Positions 8,631 to 16,399 of a DNA stretch of 41,075 bases are shown here, piece after piece. The notes beneath the pieces are model-generated. The model did not search any database. It saw nothing but the letters and a program-made list of their open reading frames with translations, and was not told the DNA's origin. This DNA is from Halomonas caseinilytica. GTDB taxonomy: Bacteria > Pseudomonadota > Gammaproteobacteria > Pseudomonadales > Halomonadaceae. The stretch covers positions 1-41,075 of the forward strand of contig NZ_BDEP01000023.1 in the NCBI RefSeq assembly GCF_001662305.1, written 5' to 3'. The translations under genes and the position numbers were made by a program. Within the stretch, counting starts at the first letter, position 1. Each line of letters starts with the position of its first letter.

Positions 8631-10445
8631 ATGAGTTTCGATTCACGCCAGTTCCTCGACACCGTCACCGAGTCCCCCGGGGTCTATCGCATGCTCGACG
8701 AGCACGGCGATACCCTCTACGTCGGCAAGGCCCGACGCCTCAAGGCACGCCTTGCCAGCTATTTCCGTGGCGCGCTTAACACCAAGACCCAGGCGCTGGT
8801 CTCGCGCATCGCCGACATCCAGGTCACCGTCACCAACAGCGAGACCGAGGCCCTGCTGCTCGAGCAGACCCTGATCAAGGAGCAGCGTCCGCCCTATAAC
8901 ATCCTGCTACGCGACGACAAGTCCTACCCTTTCGTCTTCGTGACCGATCACCACCCGTATCCGGCGCTGGAATACAAGCGAGCCCGCACCCGGCATGGCG
9001 ACGGTCGCTACCTCGGTCCCTATCCCAGCAGCGGTGCGGTGCGCGAAAGCCTCTCGCTGATGCAGAAGATCTTTCGCATCCGCAATTGCGAAGATAGCGT
9101 GTTCGCTCATCGCAGCCGACCATGCCTGCAGTATCAAATCGGTCGTTGCAGCGCGCCTTGCGTGGGCTACATCGACGAAGCGGATTACCGTCGAGACCTG
9201 GAACATGCCGTGCAATGCCTGGAAGGCAAGAGCGAGGCTGTCACTGAGGAACTGACCCGGGACATGGAAGCCGCCAGCCTGGCGCTCGACTTCGAGGAAG
9301 CCGCGCGCTTGAGAGACCAGATCCAGCAACTGCGCCAGCTTCAACAGCGTCAGTTCGTCGACACCGGCAACGGCGATGCCGATATCTTTGCCCTGGCCAG
9401 TCGCCCCGGCGCCCTGTGCATCTCGGTGCTCTCGGTACGTGCCGGACGGCTGCTGGGAGCGCGCCATCATACACCCGGCAATGGCCTCGACCTGGCACCC
9501 GACACCCTGCTTGGCGACTTCATCAGCCAGTACTATCTCGGCCAGGCGCGCGAGATTCCCGGCGAAGTCATCACCAGCCATGCGCTGTCCGATACCGACC
9601 TGATCGCCCGGGCACTGGAAGCCCGTGCCGGCAAGCGAGTGCGCCTTACGTCACGGGTGCGCGGGCACCGCGCCCAGTGGCAGGAGCTCGCGCGCACCAA
9701 CGCCGAGCAACAGCTGTCCAGCCAGTTGGCCAGCCAGTCCCAGTTGGCTCATCGCTTCGCTTCCCTGCGCGACGCCCTGGCCCTCGACCAGGTACCGGCT
9801 CGCCTCGAGTGCTTCGACATCAGTCACAGTCACGGCGAGGCCACGGTGGCCTCCTGCGTGGTCTTCGATGCCAATGGCCCTCGCAAGTCCGACTACCGGC
9901 GCTTCAACATCAAGGGCGTCGAAGCCGGCGACGACTACGCCGCTATGCGCCAGGCGCTGACACGCCGTTTCAAGCGCCTCAAGGATGGCGAGGGCGAAGC
10001 GCCCGACCTGTTGATCGTGGATGGCGGCAAGGGCCAACTCAACATGGCCCGAGAGGTGTTCGCCGAACTCGGCATCGAAAGCATCAGGCTCATCGGTGTG
10101 GCCAAGGGCACGACCCGCAAGGCAGGACTCGAGACTTTGTTCATCGAGACGCCGGATCGCACCCTGGACCTCGATACCTCATCGCCCGCCTTGCATCTGT
10201 TGCAGCATATCCGCGATGAGTCGCACCGCTTTGCCATCACCGGCCACCGCACCCGGCGCGACAAGGCACGACGCACCTCGACACTTCAGGACATTCCCGG
10301 GGTCGGCCCGCGTCGACGACGCGAGCTGCTGCGCTTCTTCGGTGGATTGCAGGGTGTCAAGCAGGCCAGCCGCGAGGAGCTCGCACGCGTCCCCGGCATC
10401 AGCGCGACGCTTGCCGAGTCGATTCATCGCGCCTTGCATGGATGA
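8631..10445 (+). CDS. uvrC: UvrABC excinuclease subunit C
   Basis: About 604 residues, matching the family (610 in E. coli). It makes both incisions in nucleotide excision repair after UvrA/UvrB damage recognition. An N-terminal GIY-YIG nuclease domain is at about residues 13-90 (GVYRMLD, LYVGKA), then the Cys-containing linker (CLQYQIGRCSAPCVG near 165). The UvrB-binding UVR motif is near 205-235, the RNase H-like nuclease region near 385-540 (ECFDISHSHGE, LLIVDGGKGQL) and helix-hairpin-helix repeats at the end (DIPGVGPRRR, RVPGISATLAE). The family-like start MSFDSRQF is ATG 8631. An in-frame ATG at 8598 would add eleven residues, and neither has a strong ribosome binding site. Confidence 0.97.
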   Translation: MSFDSRQFLDTVTESPGVYRMLDEHGDTLYVGKARRLKARLASYFRGALNTKTQALVSRIADIQVTVTNSETEALLLEQTLIKEQRPPYNILLRDDKSYPFVFVTDHHPYPALEYKRARTRHGDGRYLGPYPSSGAVRESLSLMQKIFRIRNCEDSVFAHRSRPCLQYQIGRCSAPCVGYIDEADYRRDLEHAVQCLEGKSEAVTEELTRDMEAASLALDFEEAARLRDQIQQLRQLQQRQFVDTGNGDADIFALASRPGALCISVLSVRAGRLLGARHHTPGNGLDLAPDTLLGDFISQYYLGQAREIPGEVITSHALSDTDLIARALEARAGKRVRLTSRVRGHRAQWQELARTNAEQQLSSQLASQSQLAHRFASLRDALALDQVPARLECFDISHSHGEATVASCVVFDANGPRKSDYRRFNIKGVEAGDDYAAMRQALTRRFKRLKDGEGEAPDLLIVDGGKGQLNMAREVFAELGIESIRLIGVAKGTTRKAGLETLFIETPDRTLDLDTSSPALHLLQHIRDESHRFAITGHRTRRDKARRTSTLQDIPGVGPRRRRELLRFFGGLQGVKQASREELARVPGISATLAESIHRALHG

Positions 10446-10514
10446 GAGCCGACAAGCCGGATAGAATAGGTGCGTTTTCCGGCATCCCCCTTCAAGGCAA
10501 GGACCGCAGCTCCG

Positions 10515-11063
10515 ATGAACATACCCAATCTCCTGACGTTGGCCAGAATCATCTTCATCCCGCTGCTGGTGGTATTCTTCTATCTCCCCTTCTCGTGGAG
10601 CATGCCACTGGCGGCCACTCTCTTTGCCCTGGCCTCGGTGACGGATTGGCTAGACGGTTTTCTCGCACGACGCTGGGACCAGTCGACTCCCTTCGGCGCC
10701 TTTCTCGATCCGGTCGCCGACAAACTGATGGTCGCAGTGGCCCTGGCGTTGCTGATCGAGCGCTATGACGCCATTTGGCTGACTCTGCCGGCCCTGGTGA
10801 TCATCGGTCGCGAGATCGTCATCTCGGCACTGCGAGAGTGGATGGCCGAAATGGGCAAGCGCGGCACCGTGGCGGTCTCCTGGATCGGCAAGCTCAAGAC
10901 CACCCTCCAGATGGTCGCCCTGCTGCTATTGCTCGCTTTCGCGCCGGGAACCCCCATCGCCATCCTCGGCGTCGTCACGCTGTATGTCTCCGCACTGCTG
11001 ACACTCTGGTCGATGATCCAGTACCTGCGCGCCGCCTGGCCGCACCTGAGCCGCTCGATGTGA
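10515..11063 (+). CDS. pgsA: CDP-diacylglycerol-glycerol-3-phosphate 3-phosphatidyltransferase
   Basis: A 182-residue integral membrane enzyme that makes phosphatidylglycerophosphate, the committed step to phosphatidylglycerol. The CDP-alcohol phosphatidyltransferase signature D-x2-D-G-x2-A-R-x8-G-x3-D-x3-D is present at about residues 44-70 ([10 protein letters not shown], then [11 protein letters not shown]). Several hydrophobic helices span the rest. Start [11 protein letters not shown] at ATG 10515 is the usual family start; a GTG at 10470 is in frame but gives an atypical N terminus. Order uvrY-uvrC-pgsA followed by tRNA genes matches E. coli. Confidence 0.96.
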   Translation: MNIPNLLTLARIIFIPLLVVFFYLPFSWSMPLAATLFALASVTDWLDGFLARRWDQSTPFGAFLDPVADKLMVAVALALLIERYDAIWLTLPALVIIGREIVISALREWMAEMGKRGTVAVSWIGKLKTTLQMVALLLLLAFAPGTPIAILGVVTLYVSALLTLWSMIQYLRAAWPHLSRSM

Positions 11064-11082
11064 TGGCGCGGCGGAAAAGCGT

Positions 11083-11110
11083 TTGACAGTCACCAACTTA
11101 TCCGTATAAT
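11083..11110 (+). promoter_or_regulatory. Consensus sigma70 promoter of the tRNA array
   Basis: TTGACA at 11083-11088 and TATAAT at 11105-11110 are perfect consensus hexamers 16 bases apart. They sit 15 bases before tRNA-Gly, so the Gly-Cys-Leu tRNAs have their own strong promoter independent of pgsA. Confidence 0.9.
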
Positions 11111-11125
11111 ACGTCCTCGAGTCGA

Positions 11126-11200
11126 GCGGGAATAGCTCAGTGGTAGAGCATCGCCTTGCCAAGGCGAGGGTCGCGAGTTCGAATCTCGTTTCCCGCTCCA
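11126..11200 (+). tRNA. tRNA-Gly(GCC)
   Basis: A 75-nt cloverleaf with GCGGGAA/TTCCCGC acceptor stem and encoded CCA. The anticodon loop TTGCCAA gives anticodon GCC. It is the first gene of the three-tRNA array corresponding to glyW-cysT-leuZ of E. coli. Confidence 0.97.
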
Positions 11201-11227
11201 TTCCTCGAGAATGGCATGACTCCGTGA

Positions 11228-11301
11228 GGCTGGATGGCAGAGTGGTTATGCAGCGGACTGCAACTCCGTGTACGCCGGTTCGATTCCGACTCCAGCCTCC
11301 A
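11228..11301 (+). tRNA. tRNA-Cys(GCA)
   Basis: A 74-nt cloverleaf with GGCTGGA/TCCAGCC acceptor stem and encoded CCA. The anticodon loop CTGCAAC gives GCA. Second gene of the array. Confidence 0.97.
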
Positions 11302-11333
11302 TTTCCCCTTCTCCAAGTGCCCGCTCGAACCCC

Positions 11334-11420
11334 GCCCGGATGGCGAAATTGGTAGACGCAAGGGACTTAAAATCCCTCGGTGGCAACACCGTGTCGGTTC
11401 GAGTCCGACTCCGGGCACCA
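11334..11420 (+). tRNA. tRNA-Leu(UAA)
   Basis: An 87-nt tRNA with the long variable arm of the leucine class, GCCCGGA/TCCGGGC acceptor stem and encoded CCA. The anticodon loop CTTAAAA gives TAA. A broken tyrosine integrase gene begins 38 bases downstream on the opposite strand. The 3' end of this tRNA is therefore the likely attachment site of an integrated element, as is common at leuZ-type loci. Confidence 0.97.
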
Positions 11421-11457
11421 ATTAGATAAATGCTTTACGCGATCTAGTCCCTCGGCA

Positions 11458-12448
11458 CTAATTTCTTTGGTCGCATATGCGCGGCAACTTATCCGCGACC
11501 TCATCCAATCTCGAATCAAACATGTGCGCGTAGCGGCTGGTCACAATCAGCGAGCTGTGCCCAACATGTCTCGCACTGTCGTCAGCGTCTCCCCTGCTTC
11601 TGCCAGTAGCGATGCATATGTGTGGCGCAGGTCATGAAATCGTAACTCCTCACGTCTGATTCCTTTTCTCGCCGCCTCGAACGCCTTGCGAAGCTGGTGC
11701 CCTGTCGTGCTGAACGGCAAGTCCTCCACCAACGCCATGCCATCCGGCGGTAGCGGCACCACCCGAGCTTTTCCGCTCTTGGTCTGCCCTGGTCGCAGGA
11801 TGATGCGACCACCCTGCACGTTCGGTGGATCAAGGCTCCGTAGCTCTCCCCGCCTGAGCCCCGTCAACGCCGCCAGGGCGATCACTCTGCGCTCCTCTGG
11901 CATATCTCATCCGGCACAGCCTCGATCAGTCGCCTGACATCACCCTGTGTCAGGTAGATGTGCCGCTCGTTCTTGGGCGTTGGCTTGCGCAGTTTCGCGT
12001 CCAGGGGCTGGTCCAGCCAATCCCACTCCCGGTAGGCCAGCGACAGCACTCGCTTGACCACCTGGGTGCGATTGTTGATCGTGCTCTGGTCGAGCCCCTG
12101 CTTGCGCAACGTCTTCTGCATCCGGCGTGCCGCATCCACCGTCTCGCGGCCCAGCAACACGCCTTCGGCGTTGTCGTTGAACCAGGCTGCCACCTGCCGG
12201 ATGCTACCGGCTAGGCTCTCGGTATCGTACTCATCGACCCAGCGCAGCAGTCCCTCCATGAAGCTACGCCGCTGGGTGCATCCCATCACGCCCATGAAAG
12301 CCACTTCGTTCGGTTCTGCGCGGCGTTTCGTGGCGTATTCTTCCGCTTCTTCTGCTGTCTTAAACGTTCGTTGATGTCGGCCACGCTCACTCGTCTCGGT
12401 GACAACCCACCGGTTACGGGCGGCGCGGCGCCTGACCGTGATTCCCAT
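11458..12448 (-). pseudogene. Tyrosine recombinase (integrase), two frameshifts
   Basis: A phage/island-type tyrosine integrase pointing toward tRNA-Leu. The N-terminal part (arm and core-binding domains, start MGITVRRRAARN at 12448) ends in frame at 11882. The catalytic domain continues in another frame at about 11903 (ALTGLRRGEL with the first catalytic Arg, then HDLRHTYASLL with His-x-x-Arg). After MLG at about 11562 the frame breaks again, and GHSSLIVTSRYAHMF with the catalytic Tyr continues in a third frame to a stop at 11458. The breaks look like a 2-base insertion (AT repeated) near 11900 and one missing G near 11560. All catalytic motifs survive, so inactivation seems recent or, less likely, reflects sequencing errors. 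Confidence 0.85.
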
Positions 12449-12633
12449 GGTGTTTGCTCCCCTTCCATGGGGCTGCGCTTGCATCGCTCAATATATGCCT
12501 GCACAGCCTCTTGCTCAAACCGGACGTTTCCCCCGACCTCCACGTATCCGATCACATCTTTAAGCGCGTACGCTTTCGATCGGCTGACGCTGAGAAGCTG
12601 GGAAACCTGCATTGGGGTTAGTAGGTTGCTCAT
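12286..12633 (-). CDS. AlpA/excisionase-like helix-turn-helix protein
   Basis: About 115 residues. The N-terminal half is a MerR/AlpA-type small winged helix (LLTPMQVSQLLSVSRSKAYALK, then VGGNVRFEQEAVQAYIERC), the usual fold of excisionases and AlpA-like integrase regulators. The C-terminal half is basic and low in recognisable motifs. Start ATG 12633 has GGAGG about 8 bases upstream; the frame is open a little further. It overlaps the integrase start (12448), the typical xis-int arrangement. With the integrase broken, it may no longer have a recombination role. Confidence 0.7.
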   Translation of the reverse strand: MSNLLTPMQVSQLLSVSRSKAYALKDVIGYVEVGGNVRFEQEAVQAYIERCKRSPMEGEQTPWESRSGAAPPVTGGLSPRRVSVADINERLRQQKKRKNTPRNAAQNRTKWLSWA

Positions 12634-12655
12634 AGCCCCTACCTCCAGAAACAAG

Positions 12656-12704
12656 AAAACCGCCTCGGTGGGCGGACATAGAAAAGCCCGCGCTGAGGCG
12701 GGCT
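12656..12704 (-). terminator. Tandem hairpins with T-tracts (- strand)
   Basis: Two stems are seen: AGCCCGC/GCGGGCT (12685-12704) and CCGCC/GGCGG (12660-12675). Each is followed on the - strand by four T. They end the transcript of the small gene upstream (12993-12748) and lie just before the AlpA-like gene. Confidence 0.65.
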
Positions 12705-12747
12705 GTGTCGTGATTTGATCATCACATCATGGGCTGGATTGCACTTG

Positions 12748-12993
12748 TCAAAACCTGATCTGTTCCCAACTGATGTTTTGTTCCTTCCCGATATAGTCAA
12801 GGCTCTTCTCGCGGCCTTCGATACTCTCACTGAGGAGCTCTACTGTGTACTCTCCATTCGGGAGCCGTTCCTTGACTCGGCAGTTGATGTGTCGGCCATG
12901 ACGGTCAAGTACAAAAAACTGTTCTTCGCCCACTTGTAGATGCTTAGCCTTTTCCAACGGCTCATCTGCCATCATAATGTCTAGGTCTGCCAT
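12748..12993 (-). CDS. Hypothetical 81-residue protein of the integrated element
   Basis: Not recognised. It starts MADLDIMMADEPLEKAK at ATG 12993 with GGAG 10 bases upstream; the frame stays open to 13095 but that part is not convincing. It is acidic, soluble and rich in charged residues, with alternating hydrophobic positions in the middle (EEQFFVLDRHGRHINCRVKE) that suggest a small beta-barrel. A terminator follows. It is an accessory gene of the element by position only. Confidence 0.5.
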   Translation of the reverse strand: MADLDIMMADEPLEKAKHLQVGEEQFFVLDRHGRHINCRVKERLPNGEYTVELLSESIEGREKSLDYIGKEQNISWEQIRF

Positions 12994-13232
12994 ATCGCCG
13001 CTTCTCCGGTCAGTGCATGATCTCGGGGCCCATAGCCCATGTGGCCTCTTCCTTCTTTGATCCTCGGGCGGCGCCCTGCCTGCTATTGTCGTCATAGGCG
13101 CCTGATTTGTATCGCAAGGCTCATGTGACCCTGTGCACCCAGAGTAACACTAGGCGGCGTAGCCAAACACGGCTTTGTGATCTTTGCGGCGGAGGAAAGC
13201 GTCAAGCCTACCTAGAAGGACAAGAGAGCCCA

Positions 13233-13340
13233 TCACTCTTCTTCACCTCTCGAATTCATTTTCCGGGCACCGATATAGAACAGCAGCGCCTCTACTCCCA
13301 GCGTCAGTACTATTCCGATGGCGATATAGATGAAGGGCAT
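13233..13340 (-). CDS. Very small membrane protein (35 residues)
   Basis: Translating the - strand from ATG 13340 gives a single strongly hydrophobic helix starting MPFIYIAIGIVLTLGVEALL, followed by a short charged tail (ARKMNSRGEEE) and a stop at 13233. AGGA lies about 6 bases before the ATG. The hydrophobic-then-charged layout resembles small inner-membrane proteins of phage or island origin. No function is assigned. Confidence 0.55.
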   Translation of the reverse strand: MPFIYIAIGIVLTLGVEALLFYIGARKMNSRGEEE

Positions 13341-13390
13341 GGGTGATTCCTAATCTCGTACTGGTATTCGTGCATTACGTCGGTTTGGTC

Positions 13391-13687
13391 TCAAGTACGT
13401 CTCACAGTCCTTTCGTTATCTTCATCTTTTGGTGAAAGAGGCTGGAGATGTGGCATGTGCTCAATAAGCAAGCCCACAGCCGCATGGGGGGCGACAGAAA
13501 AAGAATCTATCTTATACCTCTTACTTATATAGTTGTGAATTCTTCCGTTTAAACGGAGCCAACTTTTCAGATTGTTCCTACACATTGCCAAGATATTCTC
13601 CTGTTCACATGCTCCAATTGTCATATGGTGATGACGCGTGGCTGGACCGGGACAAGGAGCGCCTCGAACGATGCGGTCATGCGACAC
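13391..13687 (-). CDS. Hypothetical ORF, weakly supported
   Basis: A 98-codon open frame in a relatively AT-rich stretch. No family is recognised and no clear ribosome binding site precedes the 13687 start or the internal ATGs at 13624 and 13585. Its composition (several Cys, His and Met) does not point to a fold. It may be a degraded or chance ORF. The surrounding 13341-13854 shows nothing else I can name. Confidence 0.25.
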   Translation of the reverse strand: MSHDRIVRGAPCPGPATRHHHMTIGACEQENILAMCRNNLKSWLRLNGRIHNYISKRYKIDSFSVAPHAAVGLLIEHMPHLQPLSPKDEDNERTVRRT

Positions 13688-13854
13688 TCTGCTAAGAAAA
13701 TGTCAGGGCTTCTGGCCGGTGCCATGGCCCTCCTCTTCCAGAGTAGCCGGCCTATTTTGGAGCAGATCTGTCTATCATGTGTGTACCAAGGTACTTGAAT
13801 TTTCTAAGTGAATTTGGCCTACTTGCTGAGAATCCATAGCGAAAGGCACTCCCA

Positions 13855-14088
13855 ATGCGACTGAGATACTTCTCACTATTCCTGCCCTTTGCATTGGCTG
13901 CCTGCGCGTCTCACGAAGAGGCGCCCAAAGCAGGCATGGCTAACCCAGCTTCAGTTTACTGTGAGGAGCAAGGGGGAACGTTGGAGATCAAGCAAAATGC
14001 CGATGGGCAATATGGGATGTGCGCACTGCCGGACGGCACTCAGATTGAAGAATGGGATCTGTACAGGCGCGACCATCCCAGTAAGTAG
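13855..14088 (+). CDS. DUF333-type small lipoprotein
   Basis: A 77-residue envelope lipoprotein. It has a signal peptide with lipobox LAAC (Cys at about residue 17) and then a DUF333 domain: NPASVYCEEQGG at about 32-42 and YGMCALPDGTQIEEWDLYRR at the end, with two Cys that could pair. DUF333 proteins are often annotated as putative hemolysin, but their role is not established. AAAGG precedes the ATG. It is the only + strand gene in this part of the element and resembles cargo rather than an element-maintenance gene. Confidence 0.8.
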   Translation: MRLRYFSLFLPFALAACASHEEAPKAGMANPASVYCEEQGGTLEIKQNADGQYGMCALPDGTQIEEWDLYRRDHPSK

Positions 14089-14092
14089 GTCT

Positions 14093-14374
14093 CTAGGAAC
14101 AGCAGCACCGGCAGTTGATAGGCGTTGTCATGCGGCCTCTATGCATTGGCCGCCTTAGTGGGCGGGGGCGGCCCGGCGTAGTTGTGTAGCAGGTCACGCG
14201 ATCACCGAGCAGATCGGTGCCCGCCGGCTCGACCTCGCCCCGGGATGCAAGCGACTGGATGGTCCGCGCATGCACCGGCGTGCCATCCAGAAGCCTCCAC
14301 CCAATCACGAAATGGGCTTTCTGGCCTCGCTGCATCGACTGGAGCAGGCGCTCTTGTGGTTTGGTGTGGGTCAT
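14093..14374 (-). CDS. Small phage-type hypothetical protein downstream of the methyltransferase
   Basis: A 93-codon frame that starts MTHTKPQERLLQSM at 14374, 13 bases after the methyltransferase stop, with GGAGAAG just before the ATG. The first two thirds (HFVIGWRLLDGTPVHARTIQSL, then RGEVEPAGTDLLGDRV) look like a small winged-helix fold seen in phage accessory proteins. The C-terminal 25 residues are rich in Arg and Cys and may be read-through after a small deletion. Function unknown. Confidence 0.5.
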   Translation of the reverse strand: MTHTKPQERLLQSMQRGQKAHFVIGWRLLDGTPVHARTIQSLASRGEVEPAGTDLLGDRVTCYTTTPGRPRPLRRPMHRGRMTTPINCRCCCS

Positions 14375-14387
14375 GACGCTTCTCCGT

Positions 14388-14878
14388 TCACGGCTTCATG
14401 AAGACCAGCCAGTGAGTAAGCCCTCCGCGACCTGAGACCCGCCCGAACAGCGGCTGGATCTCCGTCAGCGACAGAACCTCGCACAGCTTTACCTGCGCTT
14501 CGTTCCACTTGAATACGAAGACGCCCTCTGGCTCCAGGACGCGGAAACACTCGCAAAATCCGCGCCGAATGTCGTCTCTCGACAGTCATCGCTCAGCTTT
14601 CCGTAGCGCGCAGCCATCCAGCTCTTGGGACCGGCACGCTCCAAATGGGGCGGATCGAAGGCAACTAGGCGGAATGTGTCGTCGGCATATGGCAGTTCGC
14701 GAAAGTCGATGAGCTCGTCAGGCTCGATGCGCAGGATTCGCTTGCCGTCCTGCCGCCCGTGGCTGCGATCAGTCACCGTGATTGCCTCACTGCGGATGTC
14801 GCCGAAAATGGCGTTGGGGTTCTCACGGTCGAACCACATAGACCGAGGCCCGCAGCACGGATCGAGAATTCGCTCCAT
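14388..14878 (-). pseudogene. Phage-type DNA methyltransferase, frameshifted
   Basis: A class I SAM-dependent methyltransferase. DPCCG near residue 6 is the SAM-binding motif I, and AFDPPH near residue 75 is the catalytic DPPY-like motif IV. The frame breaks at about 14590 after YGKLSDD. In the next frame the family-like sequence resumes (RRGFCECFRVLEPEGVFVFK, then TEIQPLFGR and THWLVFMKP) and stops at 14388. A single missing base (TGG to TG) explains the break. It carries no target-recognition domain and no restriction partner is nearby, so it is probably an orphan phage methylase. Confidence 0.75.
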
Positions 14879-14979
14879 GAGGTTTTCTCCCTGGCATGAA
14901 AAAGGCCACCGGGTGGTGGCCGGAACAGATGGGCTGCTCTAGGTTGATAGACTCAGCCGGCTTAGATGCGGAGGGTGGT

Positions 14980-15192
14980 ATGGATTGTCTGAATTGCCTG
15001 ATATGCAAAGCGAGCGCTAAAGAGCTGACTCCCGAAAAGGAAGGGGTTCATCTCGACTGCCCAGAATGCGGCCAATACACGGTGTCAGGCTCCATGGTAC
15101 GGATGTTCGATGTCAGGGAGCTAGATATAGGCAAGAGAAAGACTGGACCAGAGGCGCCAAGACGGGGAATCACCGCTGCTAACCACTTATGA
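14980..15192 (+). CDS. Small zinc-ribbon-like protein
   Basis: Seventy residues from ATG 14980, which has GGAGGG 4-5 bases upstream. Two paired cysteines, CLIC (about residues 6-9) and CPEC (about 25-28), are spaced as in a zinc ribbon, followed by GQYTVSGS. The tail is basic. The fold is inferred from the Cys spacing. Such proteins occur widely as accessory genes of prophages and islands, and no specific role can be given. Confidence 0.55.
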   Translation: MDCLNCLICKASAKELTPEKEGVHLDCPECGQYTVSGSMVRMFDVRELDIGKRKTGPEAPRRGITAANHL

Positions 15193-15333
15193 CGATGATC
15201 TGTTGGTCTAGCTTTGCCTCATCCCCTTCACCTGCCGCTGGGCTCTGCGCTTGGCGGCGGCCCGCTGATGTTGCAGAGCAATTGTGCAGTTGGCTGCCTA
15301 TCGAAAACGCTCTATGGCTTTCTCTACCAATCA

Positions 15334-15489
15334 TGCTGCTCCGAGAGGCGGAATGACGATTGGCCATATCAGACAGAGAAGAAGCGCGGCGCCTATTTCA
15401 TTGCTGTTGTTAGGATGAGGCCTTGTGCCGAGCAATAAATAAAAGTTAATAACGCATCCAAGCATGTAGGCAATCATTCCGATATTCAT
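15334..15489 (-). CDS. Small membrane protein (about 51 residues)
   Basis: From ATG 15489 the frame encodes two hydrophobic stretches (IGMIAYMLGCVINFYLLL, and LLLCLIWPIVIPPLG) separated by a polar loop (GTRPHPNNSNEIG). This predicts a two-helix hairpin in the membrane. The ribosome binding site is weak and a GTG at 15537 is an alternative start. Not recognised. It could be a holin-like or other small phage membrane protein. Confidence 0.4.
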
Positions 15490-15602
15490 CTGCAAACCTA
15501 TCGGATAGCTTTTCCCAGGAGGTTGTAGCGATACCACAGTAGCTGTCCACTATTAATGCAGTGTAAGCCCATCTCTCGCTCCTTGGCCCTGCGGGCCGGT
15601 GG

Positions 15603-15998
15603 TCAGCACTTTTTCCCGCCCTCGGCGGTACGATTCTCCAGCTTGTGGTCGGCCCGCCGGGCGTTGTACTCGAGCTTCTCCAGCATGGCGCCGACGATGT
15701 CGTAACCGGCGCGTCCGGCCCGGTCATAGATACGGATCACGGCATCGGCGAGCTCCACCTCGGTCATTTCCCGATGCGGCAGGTCGTCCATGATCCCCTT
15801 TCGGTGACCTTCCATGGCCTCACTGACCTCGGAGTGGATCAGGCATAGTTTCTGCGCGAAGCGCTCGGGGGTGAGGTCGAGCGGCTTGCCTGTTTCGGGG
15901 TCGTTCCACCACCCCGCCTCAGCGGACTGGAGGTGACACAGATTGGCCAAACGAGTGGCGCCTCGCTGATCGATATACGTGAACATATCGTTGTTCAT
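15603..15998 (-). CDS. MazG-like (all-alpha NTP pyrophosphohydrolase) protein
   Basis: A 131-residue helical protein with the MazG-type metal-binding pattern E-x2-E followed by E-x2-D: EVSEAMEGHRKG (about residues 57-68) and EVELADAVIRIYDRAGRAG (about 80-98). These enzymes hydrolyse nucleoside triphosphates, often modified ones, and are frequent in phages and islands. The family-like C terminus is truncated only slightly. It is the gene nearest the right side of the element and is intact. Confidence 0.8.
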   Translation of the reverse strand: MNNDMFTYIDQRGATRLANLCHLQSAEAGWWNDPETGKPLDLTPERFAQKLCLIHSEVSEAMEGHRKGIMDDLPHREMTEVELADAVIRIYDRAGRAGYDIVGAMLEKLEYNARRADHKLENRTAEGGKKC

Positions 15999-16399
15999 GT
16001 CGTTGCCTCACTGCGGTTGAATCGTGCCGCTATCTCGCCGCGGTGCACGCATTGCCTACCGCTGCCATGCACGTGGTCCGCCCGCCAGCGCTACTCCGAT
16101 CGATCTGTCGGACTGGTGGCGAAGGTAGGGCGGGGAGTGCGCGGTATCGTCGCTGCTCGTGGATATTGGGTGTTGCTGTCCCGGCCGGCCCGTCCTGGCG
16201 AGCAGCCTCGGTTTACGGTCGGGGGAGACGGTTCTGGCCTCGCCAACCACCATCGACGCACCCTGCTCACAGCGCGGCAGCAAATCTCGCCAAATGGCCG
16301 CAAGGCATTCCACAACGTCACCTTTACCAGGCAAGATCGACATCTGAAGCTGACTGCCTCCACCCTGGACAAGCCGTCCCCCAGAACGATGCAACGCAC
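15999..16399. other. Gene-free stretch at the right end of the integrated element
   Basis: Open frames exist on both strands but none resembles a protein family or has a good start. I looked here for a copy of the tRNA-Leu 3' end (attR) and found none. The stretch probably holds decayed sequence of the element's right end and the leader of the PPTase gene. Confidence 0.4.

Noticed and set aside
13262..13271. Ten-base match (TCCGGGCACC) to the tRNA-Leu 3' end as a possible attR
   Set aside because: Too short for a typical attachment repeat, and it lies inside the coding sequence of the 35-residue membrane protein.
13107..13346. 79-codon + strand frame
   Set aside because: Irregular composition and no start signal. 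The opposite strand holds a better small membrane ORF with a ribosome binding site.
16043..16399. Upstream extension of the PPTase to 337 residues
   Set aside because: The added 119 residues are Arg/Pro/Ala-rich without family features. The 218-residue form matches EntD/Sfp length.
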